A stretch of 64,000 bases of DNA from NCBI GenBank assembly GCA_025618425.1, contig CM046837.1, positions 27,089,793-27,153,792 on the forward strand, in the 5' to 3' direction. The notes below the pieces were generated by a model, which was not told the DNA's origin, did no database searches, and worked only from the letters and a program-made list of their open reading frames with translations. The DNA is from Heliocidaris tuberculata. Its lineage: Eukaryota; Echinodermata; Echinoidea; Camarodonta; Echinometridae. Below, piece by piece: positions 1-10,935 of the stretch; position 1 is the first letter of the stretch; every line of letters begins with the position of its first letter. A program made the position numbers and the translations under genes.

Positions 1-17
1 ATGTTTGTACACACCAC

Positions 18-78
18 CCCCCCCCCCCACCCGAAAAGATTGGGGGATGCATACCCCCCATCCCCCCCCCCCCCCGCT
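18..78. repeat. Poly-C low-complexity tracts
   Basis: Three runs of 8-14 C separated by short A/C/G-rich spacers. Similar C or G homopolymers recur all over the window (for example 1063-1088, 36058-36070, 37747-37762, 38130-38152, 53139-53163) and are a trademark of this genome rather than part of any one element. Confidence 0.85.
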
Positions 79-107
79 ATCTACCCCCCTGGTAGTGGTT
101 TATGCAC

Positions 108-575
108 GCTTGGGCTAAAACCGCTTGGGTCTAATTTCCAGATGGGCTACCTTCATTCGGGCTAAACCCTTTTGGTCCACTCTTCATTTGGTCTAATTTG
201 CACTTGGTCTAATAACCAGAAGGTCTAATTTGCACTTTGGCTAATTATCACTCGGTCTAATTACCATTTGGTCTAATTACCATTTCGTCTACTTTATTTT
301 GTTGTCACTTGGTCTACTACCAGTTCGTCTAATGTCAGTTTGTCTAATTCCCAGTTAGTCTAAAACTATAGTTGGTCTACAGGCATTTCGTCTAAAATCC
401 ACTTGGTCTAGTATCCATTTGGTCTACATGGCATTTATATGGTCTAACGTGCAGTTGGTCTAACTTTCATTTAGTCCATTTTCCATTTAGTCTAATTGTC
501 AGTTGGTCTAAATGCCAATTTGTCTAAACATCAGGCTGATTGCCTGTTGGGCTATTTCCTTTTCGTCTACGCACC
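108..575 (+). repeat. Degenerate 17-bp repeat array (TTGGTCTAATT)
   Basis: About 28 consecutive copies of a motif close to CATTTGGTCTAATT, spaced 15-18 bp, with variants CGTCTA, GGGCTA and AGTCTA. The GTCTA core is kept while the spacer letters drift. The array is all in one orientation. Its design resembles the subterminal motif arrays of the transposon at 2159-4570 (short spaced motifs of similar period), so it may be one end of another DNA transposon whose partner lies outside the window. No protein-coding signal is credible here. Confidence 0.8.
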
Positions 576-928
576 TACCAACAACACTATGCGTCATTTT
601 GTTGGCCATCCCTGGACAGGTTGTGGCCAGAGCTTTTTGAAAGGGCCTAGGGGGCCCGGGGGTTGCTGTCCTGACTCGCCACTATCTTGAGCTGAGGTCA
701 AAGACAAAAACCAAAAAAAATACCGATATCTGTAATATGTCTTGTATACCGGGCTTGTTTATAACTTGTATTTTTGCTAGACTCTAAATATTTACTTTTT
801 CTGTATAAAAAGCGGCCAAGTTTTTGTGGGTAGCAGGAAACACTTTTTGGGTGCTTGGAAAGGTGAGGGGGGGGGGGGCATTGTGCCCCCTGCCAACGAG
901 CGAGTTAATTTACGTTTTAGATGAACAA
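576..928. other. Unassigned spacer
   Basis: No recognisable gene or repeat family. It holds a GGGCCTAGGGGGCCCGGGGG stretch near 645-664 and a poly-G run near 870-880. Confidence 0.5.
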
Positions 929-943
929 ATAATAATAATAATG

Positions 944-991
<48 letters not shown>

Positions 992-1012
992 TTAATAATA
1001 ATGATAATAATA
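929..1012. repeat. AAT microsatellite
   Basis: Roughly 28 AAT units with a few GAT interruptions. It is flanked by poly-C at 1063-1088. The isoleucine-rich frames through it are not genes. Confidence 0.95.
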
Positions 1013-1088
1013 ATAATCTCTCTCTTTTTGGTCACTTGAAAAATTATAGGGGGCAACCGCCCCCTACCCCCCCCCCCCCCCCCCCCCC

Positions 1089-1590
1089 GTAGCGCCGCCC
1101 CTGAAAATAGCAGTTTGCATAGCTCAAAAGAATCAGAGAAGCTTAATGGCAGAATATTTAGTTCTTGATTTGACAACAGTGTGACACCTTTGAGCAGGAA
1201 CTTAGCGAGAGCTGGGGACACAGTGCCCAAAAGATTAATAATATTGCAGCAATTAAGATATCCCCCGCCCGAAGCTTTGCTCGCTACGCTCTTTTATTGT
1301 AACTCATGGCAGTAACATAAAGTCCTATCTATCTCTTTTATTGAGAGATTGTGCTTGAAATTAAATGCTTTTGTGGCATCTTCGTCATGAAATCACTCTA
1401 TAATGCAAGTACCATGCATGACCTTCAACAAGAACATAGTATTTTTGGTCGCTCGCTTGCAAGTTAGGAGTAGAGCAGAATTGTATATTATGCAAAGATT
1501 AGAAAATATATCCTTAAAATTTAATGTGTTTTAAATACAATGTAGGGGATACAGCGACGTATCAAAACGCCATTTCCATTTTTGTCTTCA
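1089..1590. other. Unassigned spacer
   Basis: About 0.5 kb of unique-looking AT-rich sequence up to the left end of the next TIR element. No coding signal or repeat was recognised. Confidence 0.5.
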
Positions 1591-1769
1591 TAGTCTGGGA
1601 GCCTGTCCCGAAATAGTCACCCCATTTTACCTATAAGATGTGACCCCGTAAAGTTACTTAGACCATCTAAGTCACTGACAAAAAGGTTGTCAGCCTGACC
1701 GTAGCCGCCGGTTTAAGCCCCCAGAGCCCCCAAAAGGGACCCCAAAGTCAGGTCGATTTCACCCCATCT

Positions 1770-2020
1770 CACCCATGCACCAAACTTTGTCAGTAGGAAT
1801 TGGTATGACTGGACATTACAAAACACACAAAACTGACAAAAATTTCTGTCGGGATGGGGTGTCAGACGGCCCCTAAAAATTTGGGTAAATTTTTTCCCCT
1901 TAAAGCCCAGAGACCAAATTTTGTCAGAAGGAAGAGCTATGGATGTACATTCCAAAAATATAAAAACTGACAAAATTTTCCATCGGGAAGGGTGTGTCAG
2001 ACCCCCTGAAATGAAAATCC
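1770..2020. repeat. Two diverged 137-bp tandem units
   Basis: The blocks CCAAACTTTGTCAG and CCAAATTTTGTCAG (about 1779 and 1914), each followed by CTGACAAAA, TCGGGA and GTGTCAGAC, recur with an offset near 137 bp. This internal repeat belongs to the 1591-5054 element. Confidence 0.6.
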
Positions 2021-2189
2021 CAATGTGCCCTTTGACAACGCTTTGCCCCCCAAAATGCTCTGTATGTAAAGAAAAACCATTTTCATACCTTCTGACTAAG
2101 ATAATTCAAAAGCGTTTCATTCAATTCACTTTAAATTTTCATAACATAATTTTGAGTATAGGTTTTCCAGGTCAAATGTCCACTGATTG

Positions 2190-2425
2190 GAACCAATCAT
2201 CCATATAGGCAGTACAGATGTCCATGTAGGTTAATAAATGTCCACATTAGAATGTGGATGTCCATGTAGGGAGTTCAAATGTCCATGTCGGTTCGAAGTG
2301 TCCGTATGTACATGTCAAATATCCGATTAGGGAGACCAAAAGTCATATAGGGAACTGAATGTCCATGTAGAGAGAGTAATATCCAACTTGGGAAAACAAA
2401 TGTCGAATAGTGATCTCAATTGTCC
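2190..2425. repeat. Left subterminal motif array (AAATGTCCATGTAGGG)
   Basis: About nine spaced copies of a motif close to AAATGTCCATGTAGGG, roughly 25-30 bp apart, immediately inside the left inverted repeat. The inverted-repeat sequence itself contains the same TCAAATGTCC core. Such arrays are plausible transposase-binding sites; that role is inferred. Confidence 0.8.
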
Positions 2426-3190
2426 ATTGTTTATAACAGTGCTTTCTCGAACATCATACCCTCATCGTTCAAACAATATATTTTGTATATTGCAAACATC
2501 ACGGTACATCAAACACAGGACTACGGAATTTTTTTGCTTTCTCTTGAAACTTGCGTGTATATATATTTTAAACAAAATTCAAAGTATATTCTGTGAATAT
2601 ATATTTCTTTTCAAAAACATCACAAAAAATATCCATCAAAAATATACAGTCATGTGCACTTTTGTATATGATCACAAACTATATATATCAATGGCTTTCA
2701 GATTATATATAGATAAGTTTCTTTTGCACAACCTGACTAGAAAACACAATTTCTTCGCTCATGTAGCTTACGGGGCATATCAAACAAATTTCCACAAAAT
2801 ATATTCTGCATAATCTTATTGTTCGTGTTTCTTTTTTCTTTAAATGAAAAAAAATATTAATGACATTCAATTTTCTAAGGAAAACGGGAAAACGATTTCT
2901 TCAATCTTTTTACCTGATGTTTTCTCTCCATTAAAAACTCATTTAGATGCAAATGTCAATGTACTCTCAATACCTTCACACTTTCGGTATATGTATATAC
3001 ATGTATACACATATAAATGTTCTTTAAAGTGTTCTATATATTTCCTTAAATTAAAAAAGATGGAAAATCTAAAGTTTTAGCTTTCACTTGTTTCCATTAC
3101 CTGCTGCTCAACAACATAATCCAAATATTCTCCACAAAAACAAAGACAAATAAAAAAACTTAACATTCTGGAGAGTCTTTGCGGATTGTC
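2426..3190. other. AT-rich non-coding interior of the transposon
   Basis: Lies between the left motif array and the 3' end of the transposase gene. A 141-codon plus-strand frame crosses 2388-2813 but has no recognisable domain and AT-driven composition, so it is not called as a gene. Confidence 0.6.
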
Positions 3191-4200
3191 TTACATCAAA
3201 ATGTCATTCTGCCTCATGCATTCAGGTAAGTATCTCTGCATTCGCCGGAATAGGTTCTGGCTCAAGCATGGGGTGATGACGTCGACAACTTGCTCTGCAA
3301 TCTGTGCCAACGTCGCCATACGCTCCTCGTGAGGATGAAGGAGAAGCTCTTCTCGGACGTTCGCTAACTCCCTTTTCACGGCAGCCTTCCAGGTAGAGAA
3401 ACAGTTCTCAACGATGTTCAGAAACGGTGAGTATGGCGGAATATTCCTGACCTCGGCAAGATCTGGCAGGTTTGCATCTCGTGCTCGACCATGTGCTCGA
3501 GCATTGTCAAAGAGCATGCACGTGTTCTGATCGGCAACGAGAGGAACTTGCTCCAAGAAATGGTTGAACCTCTCTCCATTCATGCCACCTTGAATCAAGT
3601 CGTGATGAACAAGCCCTCTTCTGTTGCTCACTGCGAAGGTCATTGTCAGACTTGGTCCTCGGCGTCCTGTAACAACCCTCACTGCTCGTTGCCCACGCCT
3701 TGCACGACCACGAGTTCTCTTGGTCCAGAGATTGAACCCAGCTTCGTCAATGTAGATGAGCTCCCTATTGACCCCAATGTTCATCATCCACACAGTGAAC
3801 TCCATTCTGAGTCTCTTCGTCCTATCACTATTCCGCTCAGCCACGGCGTCCTCCAGCTTCTTCATCACGATCAAATTGGCGGTCAACATGTTGGATAAGG
3901 TCGAACGAGAAAAATGAGGGGCATTGGGGAGTTGAAGTCTAAGCTCTGCGTTGATTTGTTCCAGTGTAAATTCTGGATGTTCCCCAACAATTTGTACAGC
4001 TGTATCTCTTGTTTCATCGGTCGCAAGTCTGCGACGACGACCACCACGTGCCACCAAAACTACCCCATCTCTTGCCTCTGCTCGACGGATGTATCGCGTT
4101 TGATGCCAAGAAGCCTTGCTACTTCCACATAGTCTTCTCCCTGCCTAAAGGCATCAAACAGCCGCTGCTTATCTTCCTCTGATATCTTTGCGTAAGGCAT
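3191..4200 (-). pseudogene. DDE transposase (IS630/Tc1-mariner type), single frameshift
   Basis: Would cut and paste the surrounding 2.4-kb element by binding its ends in the nucleus. The main frame (3191-4057, 288 codons) has an RRRR basic patch near residues 7-10, then the three DDE positions: D104 in YIDEAGFN, D184 in LFDNARAH and E217 in YSPFLNIVEN. Only 32 residues separate the last D and E. DNxxxH and PPYSP...EN are hallmarks of the DDE_3/IS630-Tc1 group. Upstream, an ATG at 4200-4198 opens a second frame with a helix-turn-helix-like segment (EVARLLGIK). It runs out of frame with the body near 4095-4105, and its own frame stops soon after. A small intron instead of a frameshift is possible but not supported by clear splice sites. 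The gene fills most of the right half of the element. Confidence 0.9.
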
Positions 4201-4545
4201 CTTTTCCGCTCACTTTGAACTGATAACTGTCAACTGACATATGAATTACCTATACGACATTTGATTTACCTATGGAAGACTTACTGTTCTAATTTATGCA
4301 GGATTATGCAACAATTTTTATTGTGCGGACATTTGACTTCTCTATGGACATTTTCTTTACCTACTGGGACACTGGTTTTGCAAAGTTGACATTTGGTTTC
4401 CCTATTAAAAAGAATTTCTATTGTGCGGATATTTGACTTCTCTATGGACATCTTATGTACCTTTTGGGATATTGGTGTTGCTAAGGGGACATTTGATTTC
4501 CCTATTGACATTTGAATTACCTAATATGACACTTGCTCTGACACG
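4201..4545. repeat. Right subterminal motif array (GACATTTGATTTCCTAT)
   Basis: About eleven copies of a motif close to GACATTTGACTTCCCTATGG, in the orientation opposite to the left array, so the two arrays face each other. The array starts directly upstream of the transposase ATG, so it could also overlap its promoter. Binding function is inferred. Confidence 0.8.
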
Positions 4546-4705
4546 ACGGACATTTGACCTGGAAAACCTATATAATGTTCTTGAGGTGCAATTTGGTGTT
4601 AATTGGTATTTTGGTTAATAATTTATTAAATTGTGAAAAATGTATTGCTTTCTCCAAAGTAGCCAAAAAATATTGTCAGGATTATGTAAAAACAGCCATT
4701 GACCA

Positions 4706-4825
4706 TGACAAGGCATAATAGAGGAGCTTGCTTGGTATCTGTGCAATTAACACATGAATAGTACATTTCAGCCTGGCAGTCACATACCACAGATACCTGA
4801 AAAGCTCTTCTATTATGCCTTGTCA
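4706..4825. repeat. Imperfect hairpin within the outer element
   Basis: TGACAAGGCATAATAGAGG pairs with CTTCTATTATGCCTTGTCA, and the inner arm GGTATCTGTG pairs with CACAGATACC. This gives ~38-bp arms around a ~45-bp centre. It may be a small foldback insertion. Confidence 0.7.
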
Positions 4826-6549
4826 AATAGGTGAAGATTAACCACAAGGCTCGCTCGGCTTGTAGTTTCAGCTCGTTGTTTCAACCTCGTGTGAAATCTC
4901 GCTGCGGTTAGGGAGTCGTGGTTTCGTTAACTTAAAGTTTCGCTAACTTCAAGTTTCGAAACCACAAGTACCGTATGAGTAGCTTAAGTAACTTTAAGGG
5001 GTCAAATCTCTTATGTAAAATGGGGTGACTATTTCGGGACAGGCTCCCAGACTATACAGAAGACAGTTTGATAATAATTCGATTTAGATTATTCGGGGAA
5101 TTGTCATCATCAAAGACAAAATAGGTTCAACTTGCAAACGGAAGAATTTATGGATCGACTTAAGGATATCTGGAGACAAAGGAACCCATTACGACGTCAA
5201 TTTTCATGTAGACAAAATAAAACATTCATGTAAAGCCGATTAGAATACTGGATACATATCTTCTAATTTAGAGAAATTCACTTTATAATGTGAAATTATT
5301 CCATCAATTACGCCTGATCATTCGGCGATCAATTTGTTCCTTTTTAATAATAAGAGTGATATTATGAAGAAAAAAAAAAGCTTCCTATTGGAAATTGAAT
5401 AATAGTCTATATAACAATATTTTGTATATCAGTCAAAAAAATGAAGGAAAAAAAATAATGAGATTGATAAAACGAGTCGCAATCAGAAATTAAAGATAAA
5501 CGGTTACTTCGGAACTTTTCAAAAAATGAAGATACGCCGAGATTTACTCAAAAATATAGTATGCAGATTGCAAAAGATAGGAAGGAAAAACTGAAGCCCT
5601 GGAAATGGAAGTCCAAGAATTAGAAAGGAAATTAATAAGTAGCACGAATCACGATTTAATTGAAAGATTAGAGAATGGCAAGGCTGTTCCATGATTATGT
5701 TAATGAGGGACTTAAAGTTAGGTCCATAGCTTCTTGGTATGAAAATGGGGAGCAAAACCCTCATTTTTTTAGTCAGTTACTAAAATCAAATAAAAACAAA
5801 AGTGTCGTTCGGAAGTTATATTCAACGGGTGGTGATATAAGCTGTAATGAAAATGAAATTATAAAAGAAATTAAACTGTTTTACTGCATGAAGTGTAGAA
5901 ACGAAGATGGCTATAGTATAGAGTTTTTTCCCCAATTCCTCCCGAAGTTATAGTGCTGATTCTATGGAAATGTGTGAAGGAATTATTTTGGAGAGGGAAT
6001 GTTTGGCTGTTTAAAATAAAATGAAATTGAATAAGTCACCGGACCAGGAAATGATGGGTTAACTGTTGAATGTTACAATACTTTCTGACCGGTTATAGGA
6101 GATCTGGTAGTTTGCAGCTTTAACTTAACGTTTCAAGTTGGCGAACTAGCGGCTTCTCAAAAGCAAGCTATAATCAGATAATTACTTTGATTTAAAAAGA
6201 GGGAAAGGATCCACTTATATCATGGGCGCAAATCCAGAGGGGACAGGGGGACATGTCCCCCCCCCCCCTCCGAATTTCAAAATGGATTTGCACCACTGAC
6301 ATATAAATGATTAGGCCAATATCCCTTTTAAATGTTGACTACAAAATCCTTGCAAAAATACTCTCAACACGAGTGAAAGAAGTTTTGAATGAAATAATTT
6401 TACCAGACCAAGGTTATATGGAAAATAAAAAATATATATAGGTGAAACCATAAGATCATCATCATCATTTCGGGTCATCACACTACTGTTTTCCAATGTC
6501 TAGCACATGTAAGAGGCACGTCATTAGCCACTGCCAGGTCCCTCTCGGT

Positions 6550-7017
6550 CAACGTTGCCAGAGTTGGCAGAATTCTGCTTTCTGGCAGAATTTTGACCAC
6601 TTTAGCATCTAGCATTTTGCTAGGGCATAATTTGACAAAATCTAGCAGAATTTTAGCATAATTCTGGTGGTTTGTTTTGTTTTTGTTTTTGTTTTTTTGC
6701 TTGTCAGAGAGTTTTTGAGTAAAAATACACCGCCAAAATGCTGATAACAATTTTTTTTTTTTGCTTGTCAGAGAATTTTCGAGTAATAAGTCCCCCCCCC
6801 CCCACCAAAAAAAAGTGCTGATAACCTTTTTTTTTTTTGCTCGTCAGAGAAGTTTAGAATAATAAGTCCCCCCAAAAATGCTGATAACCCCCCCCCCCTT
6901 TTTTTTTTTTTGCTAGTCAGAGCATTTCTGAGTAAAATTTTGATTTAGCAGTAAATTTTTTGAAATAGAATTTTCGCTGCTCCCTAGCAGAATAGTATTT
7001 TTTCGCTGGCCACACTG
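6550..7017. mobile_element. hAT-type MITE with internal tandem repeats
   Basis: An exact 8-bp duplication CTCTCGGT flanks it (6542-6549 and 7018-7025). Ends CAACGTTGCCAGAG and (reverse complement) CAGTGTGGCCAGCG match at 10 of 14 positions and resemble hAT termini. There is no coding frame. The interior contains three or four ~65-bp units of T-run plus TTGCTTGTCAGAGA plus AATGCTGATAAC, separated by C-runs. Confidence 0.88.
6660..6925. repeat. ~65-bp tandem units (TTGCTTGTCAGAGA)
   Basis: T(8-12)GCTTGTCAGAGA...AATGCTGATAAC recurs about four times, with long C-runs between some copies. A related stretch is at 53520-53640. Confidence 0.8.
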
Positions 7018-7261
7018 CTCTCGGTGCAAGTGTCATGCAACCGATCACAGCTCAGGAGATGGAGCATAGTCTGGAGGCCCTGCCCACACTCACAGTCTGC
7101 CGCATAAGTGTCGGTATATCCCCACTTGAGCATGTTTGCCTTACATCTCCCCATACCTGTTCGCAGTCTGTTAAGGCTACGCCATGTAATCCATAATAGT
7201 TTAGAACCTGCAAGCCATAAGAGTAATATAGATGATATGATATTTCATACCTCGAATAACA

Positions 7262-7312
7262 GTTTACCTGGATTTTTTGTTGTTGTTGTTGTTTTTTTTT
7301 TGTTTTTTTTTA
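7262..7312. repeat. T/GTT-rich low-complexity insertion in the LINE
   Basis: TTG repeats followed by T-runs interrupt the reading between the FHTSNNSLPGF and AIDFEKAFDS parts of the RT. Confidence 0.75.
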
Positions 7313-9483
7313 GTTGCTATTGATTTTGAAAAAGCCTTTGATTCGGTTTCAAATGTATTTTTACAAAACGTGTTATATTCCTTTGGTTTTGACCCGTCCT
7401 TTCGTATGGATTGATATCATGTATACTGTGTTTTGAATGGAAGATATTCGACTGGGTATTTCAAGGTCGGTAGGGGTAAGACAAGAAGATCCATTATCGC
7501 CTACTTGTTCATTCTTTGCATTGAAACCCTATAGCTCAAGCGATTCGAAATGATGATTTGGTCTTAGGTTTGCAATTTGGAGGCACAGGGGTGAAACATG
7601 TACTTTATGCGGATGATATCACTCTTTAAAAAAAAAAATATTGAGTCAATGAAGCGTGAAATTGGAAGTAATATATATTTGAAAATTGTGCAAGAGGACT
7701 GAAAATGAACAGAGAAAATACATTTTTACTAGGTTCTAGTCAGGAAAACACAGGTTTCCCTTTTGGAAAAGTAATAGGCCTACCATTTATAAAAATACTA
7801 GGAGTATTTTTCAGTTTAGATATACCGGTAAAAGAGAATATGAACTATAAGGAAATTCTAAGTAAAATTTTAAAAAATCTCTTTCATGCACCGTGGAAAC
7901 AGAGAGACTTAACCTTAATGGGTAAACTTCAATTGTTAAAAATGTTTATATACTCTGAGTTAATGTTTATTGCGTCACTTACCCCAATTCCTCATTCGGT
8001 ATTTCATGAACTTGGAAAAAATGACGACGATGTTTCTAGATCATAAAAATGGGGAACTTAAAATGATGAATTTTGATTTGTTGATTAAAGTTTAAAGAAT
8101 TATGTGGGTAGAGACTATTATAGGTGGGGACCAGCAAAGGAAATGGAAACAATATTTTGATTATTGTACTCGGCATATAGGAGGGAAGTTCATCATTTTC
8201 TTCTGTAATTATGAAATTAGACAGCAGCTCAAACTGTCTTTACCGCCATTTTATGTGGAACTATTAGAGACATGGTTAGAAGTGGGATATATCTATGGCA
8301 ATTTTAAAAGTAATGAAGTTATTTTAAACAACAAACATATTTATGTTTTCGAGGTTTTCCATTTTATCATGTAAATTTAATATCAAAAGGAATAGTCAGA
8401 TTGGAACATATTGTGGATAAATGGTGAAGTGAAAACAGATGCATATTTTACTCGTAGAGGTCTTAGTTCATGGAATATATTGCAGGTAAAACACATATAT
8501 TTGAGAAAATTCCCTATAAGACAAATGCATATAACAGAAGAAAAGAAGATAGAATTGGATAGGGAAGACATTTTATTTTTGCTCGCATTAAGTGAAATTG
8601 TCTCGAAGAGATATACAACTTTTCTCGACAGTAAATTAGAAGTCCCTCTGTAGTAAACAGATTGAGAGAATTATTTGATTTATCTATTAGAGACATTGAA
8701 AACATTTTCCTTAGACCATGGAAATGTACTAGGAATTCCAATTCAAAATGTCAAATGGGATTATTTACACGAATCATGATTGATATCGGTTTGGACCAGC
8801 TCCAAGTAGTTTATGCTCCTTTTGCAAAATGGAAGAAGAAACATATCGTTACGTACTTCACGAATGTGAACAGATTCGGTTGCTATAATGGAAAATCATG
8901 AGTAATGTGCTGGACCAATTTTAAAGGAATTAAACTAGGAGAGAATTTCATTTGGTGTGACTTTGGGCGATGTGGGGAAAATGCATATTTATTGAATCAT
9001 GTAATACTGTTAATAAAATATTTCAATGCAGGAAGAGAAATATACCGTCTACTGACAGCAAAGAAGTGAGAGAAATATTGGTAGGACATCAAGTCGAAGA
9101 AAAAAAAAATACACTTAAAGAAATTGGAAGCTTTTGATTTCGGATGAAAGGAGGAGTCTTTTGCAAGTGCAACGGACAAAATAATGTTAATTAAGAACTA
9201 TAAATGGACTTTACTTGTTTCCCAAGGGACATTGCTTTTCTTATGTCATTGGTTGTCTGCAGATTCTCACGCTTATTTCAAGTCACGGAGTGCGGAGAGG
9301 GGCGCTCAGGGATTGGAGTGGGGAAGGGGGGGGGGGCTGGAAGGGGTGAGGTATTGTGTTGGGATGTGCGGGTGTGTCTATATTTTTCTTTCTTTTCTCT
9401 CTCTCTCTCTCATATTTCATTTTTCTTTCCTTTTTTCTTTCTTTCTCCTTCTTAATATATTTTATGAATTTTTATTTCAGTGA

Positions 9484-10067
9484 AAAAAAACCCACATAAA
9501 AGGAACAGTTATATTTTCATTTGTATATCTGTTTGATTCAAGTAAGTTGAGATTTTAAGTGAATTACAAGTACATGTATGTATAAATTCTTTGTTCTTCC
9601 ATGAATGTATACATTTTTCTAGATACGTATAGATTTATTTGTAAATTGTTTTCTGTTTATACCTCATCCATAGATTTATTTGTAAATCGTAAAAGTTTCT
9701 GTTTATACTTTATTCATGGTGGTGATGACGAGAGGTAATGACGAGAGTATTATTTACCAAGGGTAACCTCATCAGAAAAAAACCCACATAAAAGGAACAG
9801 TTATATTTTCATTTGTATATCTGTTTGATTCAAGTAAATTGAGATTTTAAGTGAATTACAAGTACATGTATGTATAAATTCTTTGTTCTTCCATGAATGT
9901 ATACATTTTTCTAGATACGTATAGATTTATTTGTAAATTGTTTTCTGTTTATACCTCATCCATAGATTTATTTGTAAATCGTAAAAGTTTCTGTTTATAC
10001 TTTATTCATGGTGGTGATGACGAGAGGTAATGACGAGAGTATTATTTACCAAGGGTAACCTCATCTG
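9484..10067. repeat. Near-identical 292-bp tandem duplication
   Basis: The block starting near CCCACATAAAAGGAACAG at 9491 is repeated from 9783 with an offset of 292 bp and, by eye, only one or two differences (for example AAGTAAGTTGAG against AAGTAAATTGAG). It follows the LINE relic and could include its 3' untranslated region. The high identity points to a recent duplication. Confidence 0.92.
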
Positions 10068-10935
10068 CGTCTCTATTAGCCCGAGTTTGCTCAAGCTAGA
10101 TATTCTAGCCCGATCAGCGCTTCTCGAGAAAAAAAGTCTGAGTTTGAAAAACCCCGTCTCCATCAGCCCGAGTCGAGCGATTCCCGCTTTCGTAATCATA
10201 AAGAAAAGAGGATAACAAGGAGAACAACAAAATACATAAGAAATAAAAGAAGAATAAACAATGGGGAAAACAAAGAAATACATAAGGAAAAAGATGAAAT
10301 AGAAAGAAAAATAAAGAAATACATATGAAGAGAAGGGGATAGAAAGAAGAACAAAGAAATACATTAGAATATAAAAAAAAGGAATAAATAATGTGGAAAA
10401 CAAAGAAATATATAAGGAGAAAAAAGAGAGAAGGAAAAACAAAGTAATACATAAGAAACAAAGAAATACATGAGGAAAAAGATAGGATAGAAAGAAAAAC
10501 AAAGAAATACATAAGGAAATATAAAGAGAAGAAAACAAAAAGAACAAAGAAATACATAAACAAAGAAAAGAGGATAGCAAGATCGAAGAACAGAAAATGG
10601 GAAAAACAAAAGAAATACATAAGGAAAAGATAAAAAGAGAGAAGGAAAACAAAGAAATATATAAAGAAAAGAGGATAGCAAGAAGAACAAAGAAATACAT
10701 AAGAATAGAAAGAAGAATAAAGAATGGGGAAAACAAAGAAATACATAAGGAGAAAAAAGAAAGAAGGAAAAATAAAGAAATACATATTAAGGAAAAGATA
10801 GAAAGAGAGAAGTAAATCAAGAAATACATAAGGAAAATAACATTTCTAGAATTGGTGTCATGAATAAATTAACCCGAGTCAAAACCCGAGTGCGTCTTCA
10901 CCTGCGAATTAGCGGGTAATTCGCCAAATAGCTCG
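10068..10935 (+). mobile_element. CCCGAGT-family element, copy 1
   Basis: The left block (TTAGCCCGAGTTTGCTCAAG, GATCAGCGCTTCTCGAGAAA, CATCAGCCCGAGTCGAGCGA) is followed by an A/G-rich satellite (about 10200-10835). The right block (TTTCTAGAATTGGTGTCATG, AACCCGAGTCAAAACCCGAG) comes last. Copies lie head to tail. There is no transposase. The Phe/Leu/Ser-rich minus-strand frames (up to 275 codons) are translations of the satellite and not genes. Confidence 0.75.

Larger units (their letters stand above)
2159..4570 (-). mobile_element. Tc1/mariner-IS630-type DNA transposon, complete
   Basis: Perfect inverted ends: left begins TAGGTTTTCCAGGTCAAATG, and the right end carries the exact reverse complement (about 25 bp including the flanking TA). 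TA lies directly outside each end, as expected for this superfamily. Length is about 2.41 kb. It encodes one DDE transposase on the minus strand and has motif arrays next to both ends. It is inserted inside the 1591-5054 element. The frameshift in the transposase suggests this copy is no longer self-sufficient. Confidence 0.93.
1591..5054. mobile_element. TIR element (~1.05 kb) split by a nested transposon
   Basis: The left end TAGTCTGGGAGCCTGTCCCG and the right end are reverse complements over at least 43 bp without mismatch, then with divergence to about 65 bp. The flanking dinucleotide is TA on both sides, consistent with a TA target-site duplication. Removing the inserted 2159-4570 transposon leaves about 1,050 bp with no transposase frame, so this is a non-autonomous (MITE-type) element. 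It interrupts or abuts the LINE relic that begins at about 5055. The superfamily is inferred from the TA duplication only. Confidence 0.85.
6455..7214 (-). mobile_element. 5'-truncated LINE of another family, inserted in the L1-like relic
   Basis: Flanked by the 7-bp duplication CCATAAG (6448-6454 and 7215-7221). On the minus strand it ends in a (GAT)n tail at 6455-6466, the sign of a LINE that uses a microsatellite tail. The minus-strand frame, with the hAT insertion removed, encodes the C-terminal tip of a non-LTR reverse transcriptase: RSLNRLRTGMGRCKA, KWG, then the Cys/His pattern CECGQGLQTMLHLLSC and the ending ARHWKTVV. Only the last ~80 codons were copied, which is typical 5' truncation. 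Confidence 0.85.
5055..9480 (+). pseudogene. Decayed L1-like LINE, ORF2 relic (endonuclease end, RT, C-terminal domain)
   Basis: Conceptual translation with many frameshifts and stops follows the order of an L1-group ORF2. The end of an APE endonuclease (WRQRNP, SRLEYW, YWKLNNSLL) lies at about 5160-5410. A charged linker containing YSMQIAKDRKEK and an RSIASWYENGEQN block lies at 5530-5800. RT motifs KSPGPGNDG (about 6035) and RPISLLNVDYKILA (6310-6350) precede an insertion at 6455-7214. Motifs AIDFEKAFDS (about 7317), GVRQEDPLSP (about 7480) and the catalytic LYADD (about 7602-7616) follow. The thumb (ILGVFF, near 7795) and a C-terminal cysteine-rich segment (about 8820-8900) come last. ORF1 and the endonuclease start are absent. 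The element is dead. Confidence 0.9.

Noticed and set aside
2388..2813. 141-codon plus-strand frame inside the transposon
   Set aside because: AT-driven composition, overlaps the left motif array, no recognisable domain, and a position where no second gene is expected.
3491..3898. 135-codon plus-strand frame opposite the transposase
   Set aside because: Shadow of the minus-strand DDE gene, which has clear family motifs.
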